Part shown: positions 47,471-60,600 of the stretch, one piece after another
Numbering within the stretch: the stretch's first letter is position 1
Layout of the letters: each line of letters opens with the position of its first letter
Assembly: GCA_008360955.1 (NCBI GenBank)
Contig: LUCM01004110.1
Location: 87,790 to 151,789, forward strand
DNA length: 64,000 nt
Direction: 5' to 3'
From: Fasciolopsis buskii
Taxonomy: Eukaryota; Platyhelminthes; Trematoda; Plagiorchiida; Fasciolidae
Made by a program: the position numbers and the translations under genes
Notes under the pieces: model-generated
What the model was told of the DNA's origin: nothing
Seen by the model: the letters and a program-made list of their open reading frames with translations, nothing else
The model's database searches: none

Positions 47471-48480
47471 GAACCAAAGCAAGTAGATACCGTTGGTTAA
47501 CCGCTGACCACTGCTCCAAGCCCTATTATCTATCTAACCCTAGCTCAAGAGCGCTATCATCCATTCCCACTAGCTAAAGCAAGAACAAACAAGCCACACA
47601 AGCACAAAACCTCGTTGTTGAATAAAAACAACATATTTGCGAGCTATTTTCCTGGTAAGTTTGTGTCTGCGTGACAATTATTATTTCATCGGTTGTACGG
47701 GTCACGCGCTGATTGGTCCAGCTTGCTTGATGCACTTCATCTGATTTATTTCCTGTCGTTTTGTTGTCGAATTCAAACAGCTCATCCTGATCGATTAGCA
47801 CAACTCACGACAAAACGTCCTCAGCTTGCATATCCACAACCATGTCTTCCAACCGTGCCGCTATGTCGGCTGAACCCTGGCAGTCAATGGGATAAAGTGG
47901 CCTTAATGAGCTATTACCATCTGTACTCGCCAGCTATTTAACAGGATCGCACTGGATCTATGCCTATGCATTTATTGCGGCTTCTCCAGCACGGTCCATC
48001 AGCGCGAAACCACCAATAACTAATGAGATATTTATCAAACTCGGGCGCAGTGTTGGTAAAACCAGCATTTCCCCTCAGATGCCAGGATTCTATCCGAAAC
48101 GGAGATGATCAGGGAGGCAAGTTTACTTAACAGCAAAAGCCAGCTGCACTAGACAGACTGCCTCAGTGCCTCTTCTGGAACGGTGACAAGGTGTTAACGT
48201 TAACGTCAATAAAATTCTCGATTTCAACCTGGGCAAGAAAATAGATTTCTGAGGAATAATGTGAATCAACAGTTGTACCAATTTACAATAAAAGCGATAG
48301 ATCCTCAAGTAAAAACCAGAGCGGAATGAATTTGGTAGACATCGGTATCCAACCTGTCCGTCGGCATTATCCTTCACCTGTTATGCAGTGTTCGCATATG
48401 GTGCACGCGTAAAAATCGAGCCGGTTTCCTACCTGGTCCCCGTTCTATTAAACAAATTTTCACTTTGTGACCAACCTAAT
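47470..48480. other. spacer between LINEs
   Basis: No motif seen. Open frames on both strands at 47574-47941 overlap and look like chance. Confidence 0.35.
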
Positions 48481-49345
48481 AACATAAGACCATGTTCTGT
48501 AGATCCATGTTTTCTGTCTTTTTTATCTGGAAGCGGTGTTCGATTCAGTCGATTGTAGCTTTTTTCGATGCTGCCTATCATTGAAGGATGTGCCACGTAT
48601 CGCTACTGAGTGAAAATTCAATTAAATTGTAGGTCTTTCTAGATCGTCTGAACGATGGTGGCATGTTTAGTTTTACCTTCAAAGTGTAAAATGTTATTGC
48701 AGGAATGGATTGATTCAAAGCTAAACAATTTTCTTGCGAGGAACAACTGAGTGGGGTAGAAAGATTTAGTTACTAGGGTAGTTGCATCTCATCTGACGGT
48801 CGTATACTGGATAAAGTTTCTTCGTGCATACAGGAGGCTAGGTTGATATTCATCCATAACAACCATCTGCAGCATCTGCGTGACATCTCGTTTAGTATAC
48901 AAAGCAGCGTTGAGGTCGATACTACTGTACTGCTCAGACACAATTGTTGAGGTCAGATGTGTGAAATCTCTTGGTGTTTGAACGCCGCTGTTCACACAGT
49001 ATTGACAGAATACAGTGTCAGTCTTATTATCAACCATGAGGTTACGTGAATATTTCTAGGTCCTAAGAGTTCAATGCTAAGAACAAGCACTGAGTCAGAA
49101 TAGGCTGGGTCATGTTTTGCACAAGTCTACAGAAAGACTGCTTTGTTTTATGTTGGTGTCCAATACAGGTTATCACCCGAAGTGACCAGTGGATGGTATG
49201 GAAAAGAGTACGAAAACTTTAACCATTGGGGTGGCTGGTGTAAGTGCGATTCGATGGCCGGGTTAGAGACCACGATATCTTCTCAAGCGGTGGTTGAAGA
49301 CAACAGACAATATGGATGAGTACCGCAGTCAGTGGCACTCTTTCA
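48480..49345 (+). mobile_element. old RTE LINE 3' remnant
   Basis: The plus translation in broken frames gives LPSKCKMLLQEWIDS (48.67-48.73), VYKAALRSILLYCSDT (48.89-48.95), LGHVLHKSTERLLCF (49.10-49.15) and DNMDEYRSQWHS (49.30-49.34). These line up in order with the C-terminal half of the 43.5-kb element. More decayed than that copy. Confidence 0.7.
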
Positions 49346-50150
49346 GTCGAAATCTTTCCCCTGCCATATGGTTGTTCAACTTACTAGTCTGAAGACAACC
49401 TTAAACTATTCCCTGTCCTGTTTCTTTTTGAGCAGATGGTATTGCGAGATAACAACCAAAACTAGTGCTTTTTGGTGCAAGATTAATGGTTGGACAAACT
49501 TAGTTGAACTGAGCTGATTCTGTGAGACTACATGGAAACCTAATGTGGTCACTGCATCTGAACTGATGTGTAATGGACTTGACTGCACCTTATAAGCACT
49601 GTTAAAGGTTCCTCTGACTTACAAATACTATTCATGCTCGGCTAATGTATTCTACTAATTCATGATTCTATCTACTGATTAAAACTTATTCGCCGATTAT
49701 TTGGTTATCTCTAGCCAATGCAAAATGACATTGGCGTCGAGTTTTGGGCAAACCTGGCAATTTGGAATTCTTAATCATTTGGATATTAATTTGAAATGCC
49801 GAAAGATCGACAGTCATCAAAGCATTTTAGAATATGGTGCACCACCAACGACAATGATCGGGCAACTAGGCAAACCCTATTATTTTTGTCATTTGTGGGC
49901 AAGTAATAGTATGCGCTTTTACAGAAGCCCCGATTTTCAAGCTGCCGAACGAGCCAATTTTCAGAGTTTTATGCTTTAGTCGCAAACTCAAACAGCCCAA
50001 TACAAGGAAAGAACGATGTAAGGAGTGTATGAAAAAATCGATGGCTATCCGAAAGAAGCTCGCCAACTGAATCAATAATCGAACATTCAATCATTGTTGT
50101 CTTCAGTATAACATTATCCTCAAAACGCTCGCTGTTAAACCTCTGGATAA
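49345..50150. other. stretch without recognised content
   Basis: No motif, repeat or RNA gene could be supported; the 92-codon plus frame at 49701-49979 has no recognisable features. Confidence 0.35.
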
Positions 50151-52700
50151 TTTAGTTCAATCTGATAAAGCCGCCATGGTTGCTTTGCGTACGTTCCTCC
50201 TGTACAGTAAACATATGTTTAATATGCTTCAGAATACGGAGTGTTGATGAATGTCTGAATCATCCGCTCCCAGCTGAGAGTCTCAAAGTAATTCTAACTC
50301 TCAATGAACAAAGACGACTGCATGCGTTTAGAACAGGTCAAACACGACAAAAAACTCAAGTTCGCCAAATTATCCTCAAAAGCACGAGGGAAGAGGGTTC
50401 AAAATTAAAGATCAGACAATTTACAATAATAAACGGCAAAATACTGTGAGAATCTATCCGACATACCATTGACATTTATAGATTATTAATTACTACAAAA
50501 CGGTTTGAAATTCGATCTCCAGAGAAAACCGCTGATGACCGGAGAAATTGTCAGCACCTTACGGAAGAAAACGCCAATCAGGCTAGACTGAGGATATGCA
50601 ATATCGTCAAGTAGCAACAACCAATTGCCCCAAATATCCCAATGGGAGAGAAAAAAACACTGAGGAACCTAAATCAGGGTCGATCAATTCATATCACAAA
50701 AGCGAGCAACAGGAATGTCACAGTTATTCTAAACAGACTGGATCATGACTCAAAGGTCGCCGAGCACCTACAGAATGGGCCGTAGGAAAGAATAGAAGAG
50801 AAGAAAGTGAACGTCTCTCTCAACAACTCAAAGGCCCATACGAACGGGTACCTACCCGGCTTGAATCAAAAACCCGGGAAATCTCTGTAGTTATCATCAA
50901 CGTCAAAAATCAGCAAATTTGGGAAATTTTACGGCTTACAAAAGATCCATAAACCCCATGTACCCATTCGTCCAAATGCAGATCGCACTTTTTGTGGAAC
51001 GTACAAACTGGTTAAATATTTCAGCGGATTACGAAAACCTTATCGGAAGATAGCAGTAAGTCATATCACTGACGCATTCAAAATTCCCCATATGATGAAA
51101 GACTTTGAACTAAAAAACGATGAATTTACTGTGAATTTTGATGTGACTTCATTATGCACGAGATCATTCATCAAAAACAGTACAAACTATTTACATTCAC
51201 TACTAATATCGAACACTTGCTTACAAGAACAAACTGTACTAGCACCATCAGAAATCATGAGGCATAGAACTTTGCCTCTCGTCAACATACTTCACTTTCA
51301 AACATCACTCGCAAAAACGAACGGATGGTATGACTATGGGAGCGACCATATCTCCCATTGTAGAAAATCTTTTCCTGAATTCGGTTGAATCAAAGCTTTA
51401 TTGACTTTTATTCGCCCAAACCCACATTTTTACTAACGATATATCGATGACACATTTGAAGCCATGAAGTCAGCACAGCAAGATAGCTTTACTCACGCTC
51501 CTATAAGCAATTTAGGTCCATTAAGTTTCCAATGAAGTCAGAGGAAACCAATAGAGTAATCGGCTTTCTAGATTGTCGACTGGCAACCAATGACTCCCGG
51601 AAATTTAATATCAGCATTCACAGAAAATCCACACATTCGGATAAATATTTTGACTTCAGTTCAGCTCATCCACAATGCGTAAAACGGACACTTATTTACC
51701 CGCTAGCCAACAGTTAGAAATCTGTGCAGTGATGATAACGAACGTACAAAAGAACTAAGATGTCCAAATGACATTCCGAAAGACAAGCACTATCCGCCAC
51801 ACCACCTATGAAAGCAACTGCAAACTTGCATATCAGCAACCAAGACGAAGAAAGAAAAGAAGAAAACGGCATCGGTCGGTATTCTATGCAGTTCAGATTC
51901 ATCGAACGCAATGAGAAAGGCCCTCAGTGAATTTGACATTCACACTTTCTTCCGAAAGGACGATACTTTAGAGCGCCACTTTTCAAAGGTTAAAGATCAC
52001 GTTGGTGTGCAAGATCAGGACGACTGCATCTACAAAATAAGTTGCAAGGAACGCCCAGCTGAATACATAGAACAAATCAGCAGACAACTGATGACACGGA
52101 TAACAGAACACAAAAGGAAAGAATGGTGCAGAACTTCGGACAAGGCATCCACATCAAGACTTGGGCGCGATTCAGCCATCGCTCTGCATGCCGTAGCAGA
52201 GGGACACAACATAGATTATGGAAACACTTGAGTAGTCCAACGTGGATTCGGAACCTGCACTTAACGTAAGTTTGCCGAGGATCTGGCGATCAGCACCCAC
52301 TCCACATGCACCAACCGGAAAGACAGGGTAGGGATTTCGGAGACATGCGCAACCCTAACATCATTGGGAAAATACATTATAAAGGTCACCATGATAGTTG
52401 ACCTCACCACGCCGGGGGATGATGTGAAGGACATCACTCACACAGTGCAAAGTACACACGTACGGACATACACATTAATACTCAAAGGTATATTAATATC
52501 TGTTGGCATGTGAAGATTCCCTCAGTTATTTGGTTGTAAAACGTACCTTTAGAAAGACTACCCACGGCAACCGAAACGTTGGCGAATTACATCTACCAAC
52601 AACGCTGCGTCGTTTACAGTATATCGTTCACAGTCAAATGCAACTTCGCAGGTTAATCAGAAATTCAACTGCATCAAAATTTTTTCTCATCTGAAAACCC
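50150..52700 (+). mobile_element. Penelope-like element, second family
   Basis: The plus-strand peptides, in order, fit a PLE and differ strongly from the 11-kb family: RNLNQGRSIHITKA and NRNVTVILNRLDHDSKV (50.66-50.76, the K-A-D/N-K-G-N-x-x-V-V region), YGLQKIHKPHVPIRP (50.93-50.98), FTVNFDVTSL (51.12, RT motif A), IGFLDCRLA and KFNISIHRKSTHSDKYFDFSSAHP (51.56-51.68), then IYKISCKERPAEYIEQISRQ (52.03-52.09), the GIY-YIG domain. The 3' flank runs to about 52.7 kb. Frames are broken at several points. Confidence 0.78.
51911..52231 (+). pseudogene. PLE family 2 GIY-YIG endonuclease remnant
   Basis: A 106-codon frame covers the linker (SEFDIHTFFRKDDTLERHF) and the endonuclease start. The second half of the motif reads YIEQ where PLEs have YIGQ, so the conserved Gly is lost. 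RITEHKR keeps the conserved Arg and the following helix. HAVAEGHNIDYGNT matches the H-x-x-x-x-H-x-I/F-D/N region that follows. The RT exonic part upstream is in other frames. Confidence 0.7.
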
Positions 52701-54780
52701 TAGATTCCATTCCGTTTGAGACTTCTGCGGAAAGCTAACCGACGTGAAAGCAACCACTGACGAAAGTCTCGACATTCTATACGATAAAACTGACAGTCTC
52801 AAAAAGGCCGAATGCACATCTACGGAAATTGAAGATGAATAACAGCGGTGGTAGACATGCCGGTTGGAGTCCGGCATCCTTCAGAATTCCAAATAAGTAC
52901 AGAAATCAACTAGGGATGTGTGCATTTTCCGGTGAGTTGCACCGCGCTATGATTATTTGCGTCAAAAACCTACGTGCTCTACTTACAGTACGCTTGGGTA
53001 TATTGAATCAATGTGCAGCTTGATCACTGACCTAGTGGATTAATTTATTAGACTTTGCGAACTAATGCATACTGAGAAGGCCGGGTTTAGTGATGTTTGT
53101 CGTGAATTCCGGTCCATTCCTGACAGTTATAATTTCAGTCATTGGCATAAAAATCTTATAGCTGTAAATGGAAAAAACAATATTTTATTGTTGATACCAG
53201 GAGTATTGATTCAAACTTTTACCATGAATACGCTAAGTATCTTAGTTCAGTCAGCATATGTAGTGAAACGGGACCGACAGTCCTGAAGGCGCTCCGCGTT
53301 CGATTGCCGTTATTTTCTGTTTCTAACAGTAGCTGTACTTTGCCGGATTTAATTCTTTAATGTTCTCTCAATACAGGAGAAACGAGTTTGAATATGACTA
53401 GTCAGTATTGGCCCACAGTCCTGCTCTGCCACAACTGTGATGCAATATGACATGCAGCTTTATGCAACAAAAAGATACAGGGGAGTCCGGTTATGGAAGG
53501 TCGCGGACAGCAAACCATAAGAACAAGCCTGACAAATAAACAAACTTTATGCCGTCTCAGTATACCCAGACGGCATAAAGTCCAAAAACGATGCGCTCAG
53601 GTGATCAGTGAACTGGCCTAATCCTTTCAGTGGTGAGCTATTGCAGGACACCAATAATATCCGAAAGATACAGTCGAATGCCTGTAATTTCGTTAAATTC
53701 ATTCCTGTCTCGTGTCGCATGAACTGAACAAGCATGGAGAACGATAGCAGACAGCAAAGTTTCAAGTGAAAGTACTAATAAGATGAAATATTACAAAATT
53801 TCATGAATGTTTTGGAGTTTTCCTGTCATAAATTAGATAAACGAGATCACTTGATCCCATCAGGAAACCTAACTTTTTAACTTTTAGAGAACAGCGAAGA
53901 AGATCCAGAATCATGATCAGGAACCACTTAATCCCAAGGCAAAGATACATATTTGCTTTGGTCACAGGTCAAGAGCGAATTAGTGTGGATCGCTTAAACA
54001 AGATTGCGGTACCAGCTAGATTGCAGGATTTGCGACAAGGTATGTCATGGTCCAGATTTTCGTACTAAAATCCCCTAGGATCAGACGAATTTTCTACAAC
54101 AAGGGGGTGGAAGTCTCCTTCATTTCCTAAGGCGGAATTGTGAATGACGTATGCGACTCAAACTATCATCCCCATAATCTTCAGTGGACAAACCATTGAG
54201 ATGCATTCCGCTCGACTATCCTCCTCATTCGTACAACTCACAGAGTGTTTTCCCCAAACACAGACAGCCAAGCATTGTCTAGTTTCCTTTTGAATTAACG
54301 TATTGATCTCAAGTGGACCAATTCCACCGGTGTCCTTTTCCAGCCATTCGCCATCCATGTGGCAAGCGATTTGCTTCTGAAGCTTCTGTATACACGCCCT
54401 CTTTACCCATTAGCTCTCAATGTTTCATTTTCCCCTATCCATTCCTTGGTGACCGCGCACCTCAACCAGTCCGATAACTATCTTGAAGGCCAGTATTAAG
54501 TCACTTCTTTGCTTACGTCTTCCCCCGTATTACATGTTGAGTTATTTTAGCCTCTGCCCGAATCTCCCGTTTCTCTGCTTTGTAGTTCAAATTGTAAACG
54601 CGGTAAACCTGTTACAGCATTTCTTATCTCCTACCAGCTGCTTTCTCCATGCCTGAACACAGGAACACAAATGTCGTTTGGAAAAACGCCCTGAGCAGCG
54701 GCAGAAGAGCACTGGGCCTCGTAGAACTTGCAGTCTTCCGAAGTTAGCCTAAGGCACTCTACGCTTTCCATGAACTCTTT
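52700..54780. other. stretch without a recognised gene, one perfect hairpin
   Basis: Apart from the hairpin at 53544-53581 I see no supported feature. Short frames of 60-80 codons on both strands have no motifs. Confidence 0.35.
53544..53581. repeat. perfect 14-bp hairpin
   Basis: ACTTTATGCCGTCT (53544-53557) and AGACGGCATAAAGT (53568-53581) are fully complementary with a 10-base loop. No U-run follows, so it is not an intrinsic terminator, and no transposase is nearby. Confidence 0.75.
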
Positions 54781-56300
54781 CTGACATTGCAGACCAGGTT
54801 TGAACCCAGACCTCCATACTATCCGGAGATCCCCATTGGGACTTGATATCCAGGTGGACCCAAATGGCGAGCGGGATTAGCTTATTCTTACATCACGCTT
54901 TGGCGTTTGCTCAAGTTCAACGGAAAGCACCATCCTACCGATCACTGGTAAACTTAATCCCGATCCCTCCGGCTGACTTCACTGTTTGTTGTTTATACCA
55001 ATTTGATGTCATTTATTTATATAAAATACCGATTCTCCAACCCGTTGGCTTTGTCGTTGACATAAACCGGGATGAGCAGTGGGCATAAGACAGACCCTGG
55101 AGCCCCCCTACTGTACATCAGTTCTATGTTTAATAGACACAACTCGACCCACCCTAAAGCACCTCCACTTCACACTGTATGCTATCCAGTTGTTCACTTT
55201 AGCATGCACCTTGAAAGCCTTCAATTTCTGGTCCAGAAGCCTGTGATTGACGGAAAAATGCCTTGCCGACGTCCAGGTAACAGAACTATGCTCGTTCGCC
55301 CCTGTCAATCATACGTGTTACCTCATCAAGGAGGCCAAACTAAATGGTCGGACATGGACGTTTGCCTCAAATAGCCATGTTATTCAACCATACTTGGCTT
55401 GTTGTTCTCCAGGTGATTGGCCATCCTTTTGCGAAGGACATTTACGAGAGTTTTCAGCACCAGTTATCCCTGTCCCCGCTTTTATGCGCCGGTATAGCTG
55501 TCGACATCAACCAGCCCGTGAAAAGCCACTTTTCAACTAGTGATGCATTAAGGAGCTGGGTGAAGCGTTTCAATAGTATCTGCTTCAGCACATTTACTAT
55601 TGTCGGGTGGATCGCATCAGGCCGTGCCGATTTGTGTCAGATTGCCCCACACTTCTTTCTCCTTCGCTGCCCTTTCCGACATCCGCCGGTAATGCCGTGG
55701 TGGATAAGTGTTTATCGTTGTGCCTCTTGAGGTCCTCTGTGCACAGTTTGTAACAAAAATCAGCAAACAACCAGCTCCCTCTGGCTGCTGGTCACTTCAG
55801 TTTCTTGATGTTTTTCACTCCAACCACTGTGTCTCATGATGCTACCTTAGATTGTGCATGATTGTGACAGTTGTTAGAATTCTTTTCAACGGCCCCAGCG
55901 ACCTGCTCTCCTTAAGCATTCCGGCATTGTCGCTTGATGCGTGACACACTCTTCGCCTCCACCATGTACTTCAGATGAGTTGGGCAGCTAAGTGCATTCT
56001 TATATTTCATGCGGGCCGTTCGTTTTCGCCTTCTGAATCCCGTGACACTACTCCTGTACCCTGTTTGCTGCCCAGTTTGTTTGATTCCGCGGAGTTGCGC
56101 ATCTAAATCTGCTATTGCTAACAGTCTACTCTTAACTGGCTCCTACTGACATTCCACGCATTTCCCACCCATTTTGTCTCCCGCTGAGTTGGAAGACGCG
56201 AGCCCAGCAGTGTTACAAGGGCAGTTGCAAGGGCTCTTCCAAAAAAGTTTCGCTATTTTTATTGAAGGCTCACTTCACACTGCGTAAAATTAACTATATC
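54780..56300 (-). mobile_element. Jockey/CR1-like LINE remnant (RT)
   Basis: Minus-strand order: PDAIHPTIVNVLKQIL (about 55.6 kb, RT N-terminus), VGKAFF and FSVNHRLLDQKLKAFKVHAKVNNWIA (55.25, after motif A), GAPGSVLCPLLF (55.08, box B), INDIKLV (about 55.01, catalytic box with the first two residues lost), then WSVGWCFPLNLSK (54.92) and LGPPGYQVP. To about 56.3 kb the strand yields endonuclease-linker-like peptides. Multiple stops. Confidence 0.7.
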
Positions 56301-56699
56301 TGCCTCTTCTTACTTTCGTTGAATTTTGGTTCCATACCTGACACGTAGCATAGCTCAGGAATCATACTACAGAAAACACCGTAACCAATGCTGTCTAAAA
56401 ACGTCTCGAAATAGGTCACAAAACCCAGTGCTGAGGTGGCTGCCTAGGCTACAACAGAGAATCAATACCAACTGGGTTGTTTCAGGATACAATTCATGAA
56501 TACAATCTAAGATACCGTTTGGCTTAGAGCTGAGATTTGCAACGGAGACCTTCTGATTGACTGAGTTCACCGCTTCCTGGTTCTTGCCAAAGTGATTTGA
56601 GGAAGATAACCAAACTAGTGGAAACTGTTTCTGGCCTACCGGGTTCCAGGTAGATCGCTGGAAACCTCAATGCTCCCGGCGTATGCCGGTTCACGTTTT

Positions 56700-56935
56700 C
56701 TGCTCCAAATCACTTGTTCGCTTTTCTTGAAAGTATTCATCAAAATGGTTGGATCAGAAATGTGACTGATGCACCTGGGAACTGCAATGTTATTGACCTG
56801 ATATCTGCGATGCGATTAACACGCGTCCAAACGACTGATCAGGCTAGATTAAATGGATATGATCATTTGCTCGTTAGCTGTTCATTTAGACTGCATCTGC
56901 CAAATACATAAACGCCGCCGGAGCTGGTTGCGATT
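56700..56935 (+). mobile_element. LINE endonuclease C-terminal fragment
   Basis: The plus frame FLESIHQNGWIRNVTDAPGN, NVIDLISA, VQTTDQARLNGYDHLLVSCSF fits the end of an AP-endonuclease domain, where LINEs have T-R-G-x-N-x-L-D-L and later D-H-x-x-V. About 65 codons are open. It may be the 5' part of the plus LINE that resumes beyond 57.3 kb. Confidence 0.55.
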
Positions 56936-57329
56936 ATTTACTTACTTTACTTCGTTACTCCGATCCAGGTTCATTTTTTCTAACAATTAAATTGTAATTG
57001 GCCGCTGACACGATGCATTCCAAGCTGTCCATCACTCCATTCAAAAATCCAAACAACCCCGCAAAAGAAATTATTGTGGCCAACTAAACTGAAGGCTTGT
57101 TAAACTCCAGGGGGACATTCTGAAGACCAGGGATATTTGGTAGCTTTTACGTATAAATCGTTTAACTCAAAATATGTAGACGGCACTGGACCACAGGAAT
57201 GAAAGCAAGAGCTGGTGGATTTAAACCAACCCAACTCAAACGCAGAACTACGAAAGTTCCTTAAGCGCGGAACAACCCCTTCCAGGTCCTCACTCACTCA
57301 AGTCTTATGCGTCATTTTCAAAAAGATTC

Positions 57330-58125
57330 ACCTAAACGAATTATAATATTCGTATATTTCTCGGAAAGTTCGAGAGGCGTGCTTCGTTGCATGATCAAAT
57401 GTTACAGGGGTATTGCAAGTTACATTAAATAAGCAGATAAACATTTGGGTACGAAATGAGTAGAAATAGCAAAACTGGCATATCAAGGGAACAAAGTGTT
57501 TATACGCACCAACGATCCGTATCGCAGGTGCGGAGTTCAATTGGATCTTGGTGGCGGGCGTAAAGGTGTCTGCTGTATTTGGATTTAACGGGTCTATAAA
57601 ATGGACATGAATGTTGAAAATGTCATAAAGAAAGTCTCCAAAGAACTTGAGTGCAAGGCAAAACTTGTCAAAACAGACCAAAACAGCTGGTGGCAAGAGT
57701 ATTAATGGCCTATAGATACCATTGATCTTGGAGCCAAGAAAATGGTCAGAAGCCTTTTGAAAATGCGGAAAAACGAAGAACACTGGCTAATTATTGTTCA
57801 AAGAAATGAATAATCGAAATTTCGTCCTCATTGAGGGGTGAGGATTGACGTGATATGCTTGAATAATATATATTTAACGCTAGTAAGCTAGTGCGGAACA
57901 AAAACGGGTTTCTTTGCTCCCTTGTTCGCGTTTGTGGGCTCAGCTGATAGGGATTACTGGCATGCTGATTGCCGCGATTTCCAAGGCGATGATTGGGGCG
58001 ATTTTCGCAGTAGACGCTGGTAGCGGCATCTGGGATTACAGCAGCATTTTCCTGGCAACTCTTCTTGTAAATGACGACAATGCGATTACCCCATACATAC
58101 CTCGCATGAGTACAGAGTCATAATC
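57330..58125 (+). repeat. recurring segment, copy A
   Basis: Copy A of a segment also present at 60.6-61.8 kb (+) and 63.95-62.7 kb (-). Shared landmarks in order are the GGGTCTATAAAATGGACATGAATGTT block, a GAGG-ATTGA-ATGATATGC block, AAACAAAAACGGGTTTCTTT and GATAGGGATTACTGGCATG. A minus-strand frame of 151 codons (57783-57328) is open and partly conserved in copy D. In copies A and D it lies directly 5' of LINE RT sequence, so it may be the 5' part of a CR1-like LINE. Confidence 0.6.
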
Positions 58126-58139
58126 AACAGCCGAATTTC

Positions 58140-59690
58140 TTCCGAAGTAAGTAATCCAGCTTTTGGTAAAAGCTAACATTGACCGCCACTCCGAACTTGA
58201 CTCACTAATTCCAGATGTACATCATGCACAACAGCCAGCATCTCTATGATCCGGAGGAAGTTGCCGCTACTCATGCTTCTGCACTTTCCTTATCGACATG
58301 GCCCTCAAACTATCCAACTTCCCTAGGCTAACAGGTCAAACATTTTCTCTATTTTACTTAATACAGAAGAAATAGAGAAGGCTCTCGCCGTCACCAAACC
58401 CTCTCACCGACCTGGCTCAGGCGGTGTTACTCCTGCTCAATTCCGTTTCGGAAAACGCCATATTGCCCTTCTTTTGTCATACCTAGAGTATTTCCCGTTC
58501 AATGGAAGGCCTCCACCACTTTTCCTGTCCACACAAATAGACCACTGTACGACCCGCGAAACTGCCTTCCAACTAACCAAACACCATTCCACTCCAGATT
58601 CGTGGAGAGGACTATCAAAGAACAGCTAACTGAATTCTTCACGAAAAATTACTTAATTGGTAAATTCCAAAATGGTTTTCTTAAGTGCAGATCTTGTACC
58701 TGATGCCGCTTTACTTTATTTGGCCTGGCGAATCTAAATGTTGATGAAAACAGTCAATACAATAATCATCTTTGACATGACCATGGCATTCGAACGTGTG
58801 ATCCACAAACGACTGTTGCTAAAAATGAAATTCTATTGCTCAACAAATCCGCCGCACTATTGGTTAACCTCTTACCTCTTGCCTTCTCTGAAGTAGTCAG
58901 TATCAACGGAACCCTACCTTAACCCCAGCCGACCGCTAGTGATGTACTAGAAGGTAATGTCCTCGGCCCCTTACCATTCCTGCTCTATTAAGCGACATCT
59001 TTCGACCAATATGCCACGGCGCACCTTTCGTATTCAACGGCGACATCAAGACAGTCAATTTTTTCAAGCTACCTTCCTCACCCAGAACCAATGACTTGTA
59101 ACGTAGAGGGACTAAGCTCACCAGACGAATGGTCTGGGCATTGGGCGATGTAATTCTCTGCCATTAAAGCGCTGTTATTTCCAATAAGTTTAGCGTTCCC
59201 CGGGGTATGCTAGTTATAAGCGGTCTGTCAATACAAAGCACTTAATGTGTAAAAGATCTATGCTTACATTACTCTACATTCAACTGCCGGGATCAAGCGG
59301 TTTGCCAAATCGCGGACGCAAACTTGACTAATGGCCTAATCGGTAAAACATTCCGCATTCTAACATCTGAAGTGATGGTATACAAACCACATCGTAGATC
59401 GCAGCTGGAATAGTGCCCGATAATTTTCTTGAATATGCTCAGAGTTGACCGTGTAACAATAAAAAAGTGCAAGAAGCATTCACAAAAGAACGTATTCCGA
59501 CACCAAGCCATGGTTACAGAGAATGGTGCGACCTACTGCAAAATGACCCAAGTTGGTTGCGTCGTTCCAAGCCTAACTTAACATTCTTGTTCAAGCTGTT
59601 AATGTCGAAAGCATGCATGACTGGCAACCTCATCCGATTCGCTAATGAGTTGCAAATATCGAGGATTTAGTACAATAGAACGGCACATTT
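58140..59690 (+). mobile_element. CR1-like LINE remnant (RT to C-terminus)
   Basis: The plus translation gives EEIEKALAVTKPSHRPGSGGVTPAQ (58.37-58.44), KEQLTEFFTKNYLIGKFQNGF (58.62-58.68), IIIFDMTMAFERVIHKRLLLKM (58.76-58.82, motif A), SVSTEP/VSINGT with VLEGNVLGPLPFLLY (58.95-58.99, box B), and AFTKERIPTPSHGYREWCDLL...LNLTFLFKLL-like sequence (59.47-59.60), the CR1 C-terminal tail. The YADD box is lost. Several shifts and stops. Confidence 0.7.
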
Positions 59691-60600
59691 GACGGTGATA
59701 TAGAACGCTGAGATTTTATCATTTGACTAGAATGAATGAATGATTTCTTGAAGAAACTGTGGGTTTTTAGCATAATTAAATCATGTATTCTTAATTCCCC
59801 AGAAATCGACCTTTGCCCTTGAAATACCCCTTTCCAGAGTGTCTTTTAGGTCAAAATTCTTCATAAGTGTTTACTCTTCTTTGTGGAATAGGTTATCGGA
59901 CTATGACCGGTCCTGCCAGAGTCTAACAATTAAAGTTTGTGTTGTCCACATTTCCCAACGTATCCTGATTTCTCAGCATAACTGGGACCGATGCCAGTCT
60001 CTACCAAGTTTCCGAAGGCCATGTAGAATTTTCGCTCAACTCATATTAGGTACCCAAAGCTGTGCCACCTTACACCAGCGTCCTTCTTAAGACCATTGAC
60101 ACCAACGACTTCACCCTTACCTCACCCATCCTGCAGTCTCATTAAGAAAGCGACATAAATTAGCAGAATTCGACTAAGCCATGCCGTAGTCCAACATTTT
60201 TCCTATTCTCAAAACATCAGCCTCCATAATTCTACAGCTACAGTCCCATTATCTTTGTTAGGTCAGCAGCACAGAGTTTGCTGACCATAACAACTGGCAG
60301 AGAATCATCCTATCACCCCGAAGTAGCCACAGAATATTTGCAGCTGAATTACTTTGCTTCATAATGGCAGCATGATCCCAGTACGAACCTGGTCATCATA
60401 CCAGACAAATCCATAATCATTATCCAAGGCACCAGTTTGATTTATCTTCAGTACACCTTCCAACAGTTAGCTTAGGACCAATTCGACTTAGCTCCCCATC
60501 ATCTGTGACAAATCCTACTTCATACATTGGCTTTCTTAATTCTTGGCTTAATATTTCATCCACATCGCCAACCTTAGATCGGATGATGCCGCTAGTCCCT
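59690..60600. other. decayed LINE-like stretch
   Basis: Between the CR1-like tail and copy B the plus strand shows only weak RT-like peptides near 60.2-60.3 kb (for example VPLSLLGQQHR). No firm feature. Confidence 0.3.

Noticed and set aside
50531..50556. hammerhead ribozyme (CTGATGACC...GAAATTGTC)
   Set aside because: Both core boxes are present but only a few bases separate them, so stem II cannot form; it lies in PLE coding sequence.
52545..52585. hammerhead relic after PLE family 2 (CCGAAACGTT)
   Set aside because: The GAAAC box has no CUGANGA partner upstream.
55344..55730. 128-codon plus frame as a gene
   Set aside because: Antisense of the LINE RT N-terminal region read on the minus strand.
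57328..57783. 151-codon minus frame as a host gene
   Set aside because: It lies antisense within a segment repeated at 60.6 and 63.9 kb and has no known domain; treated as repeat content.
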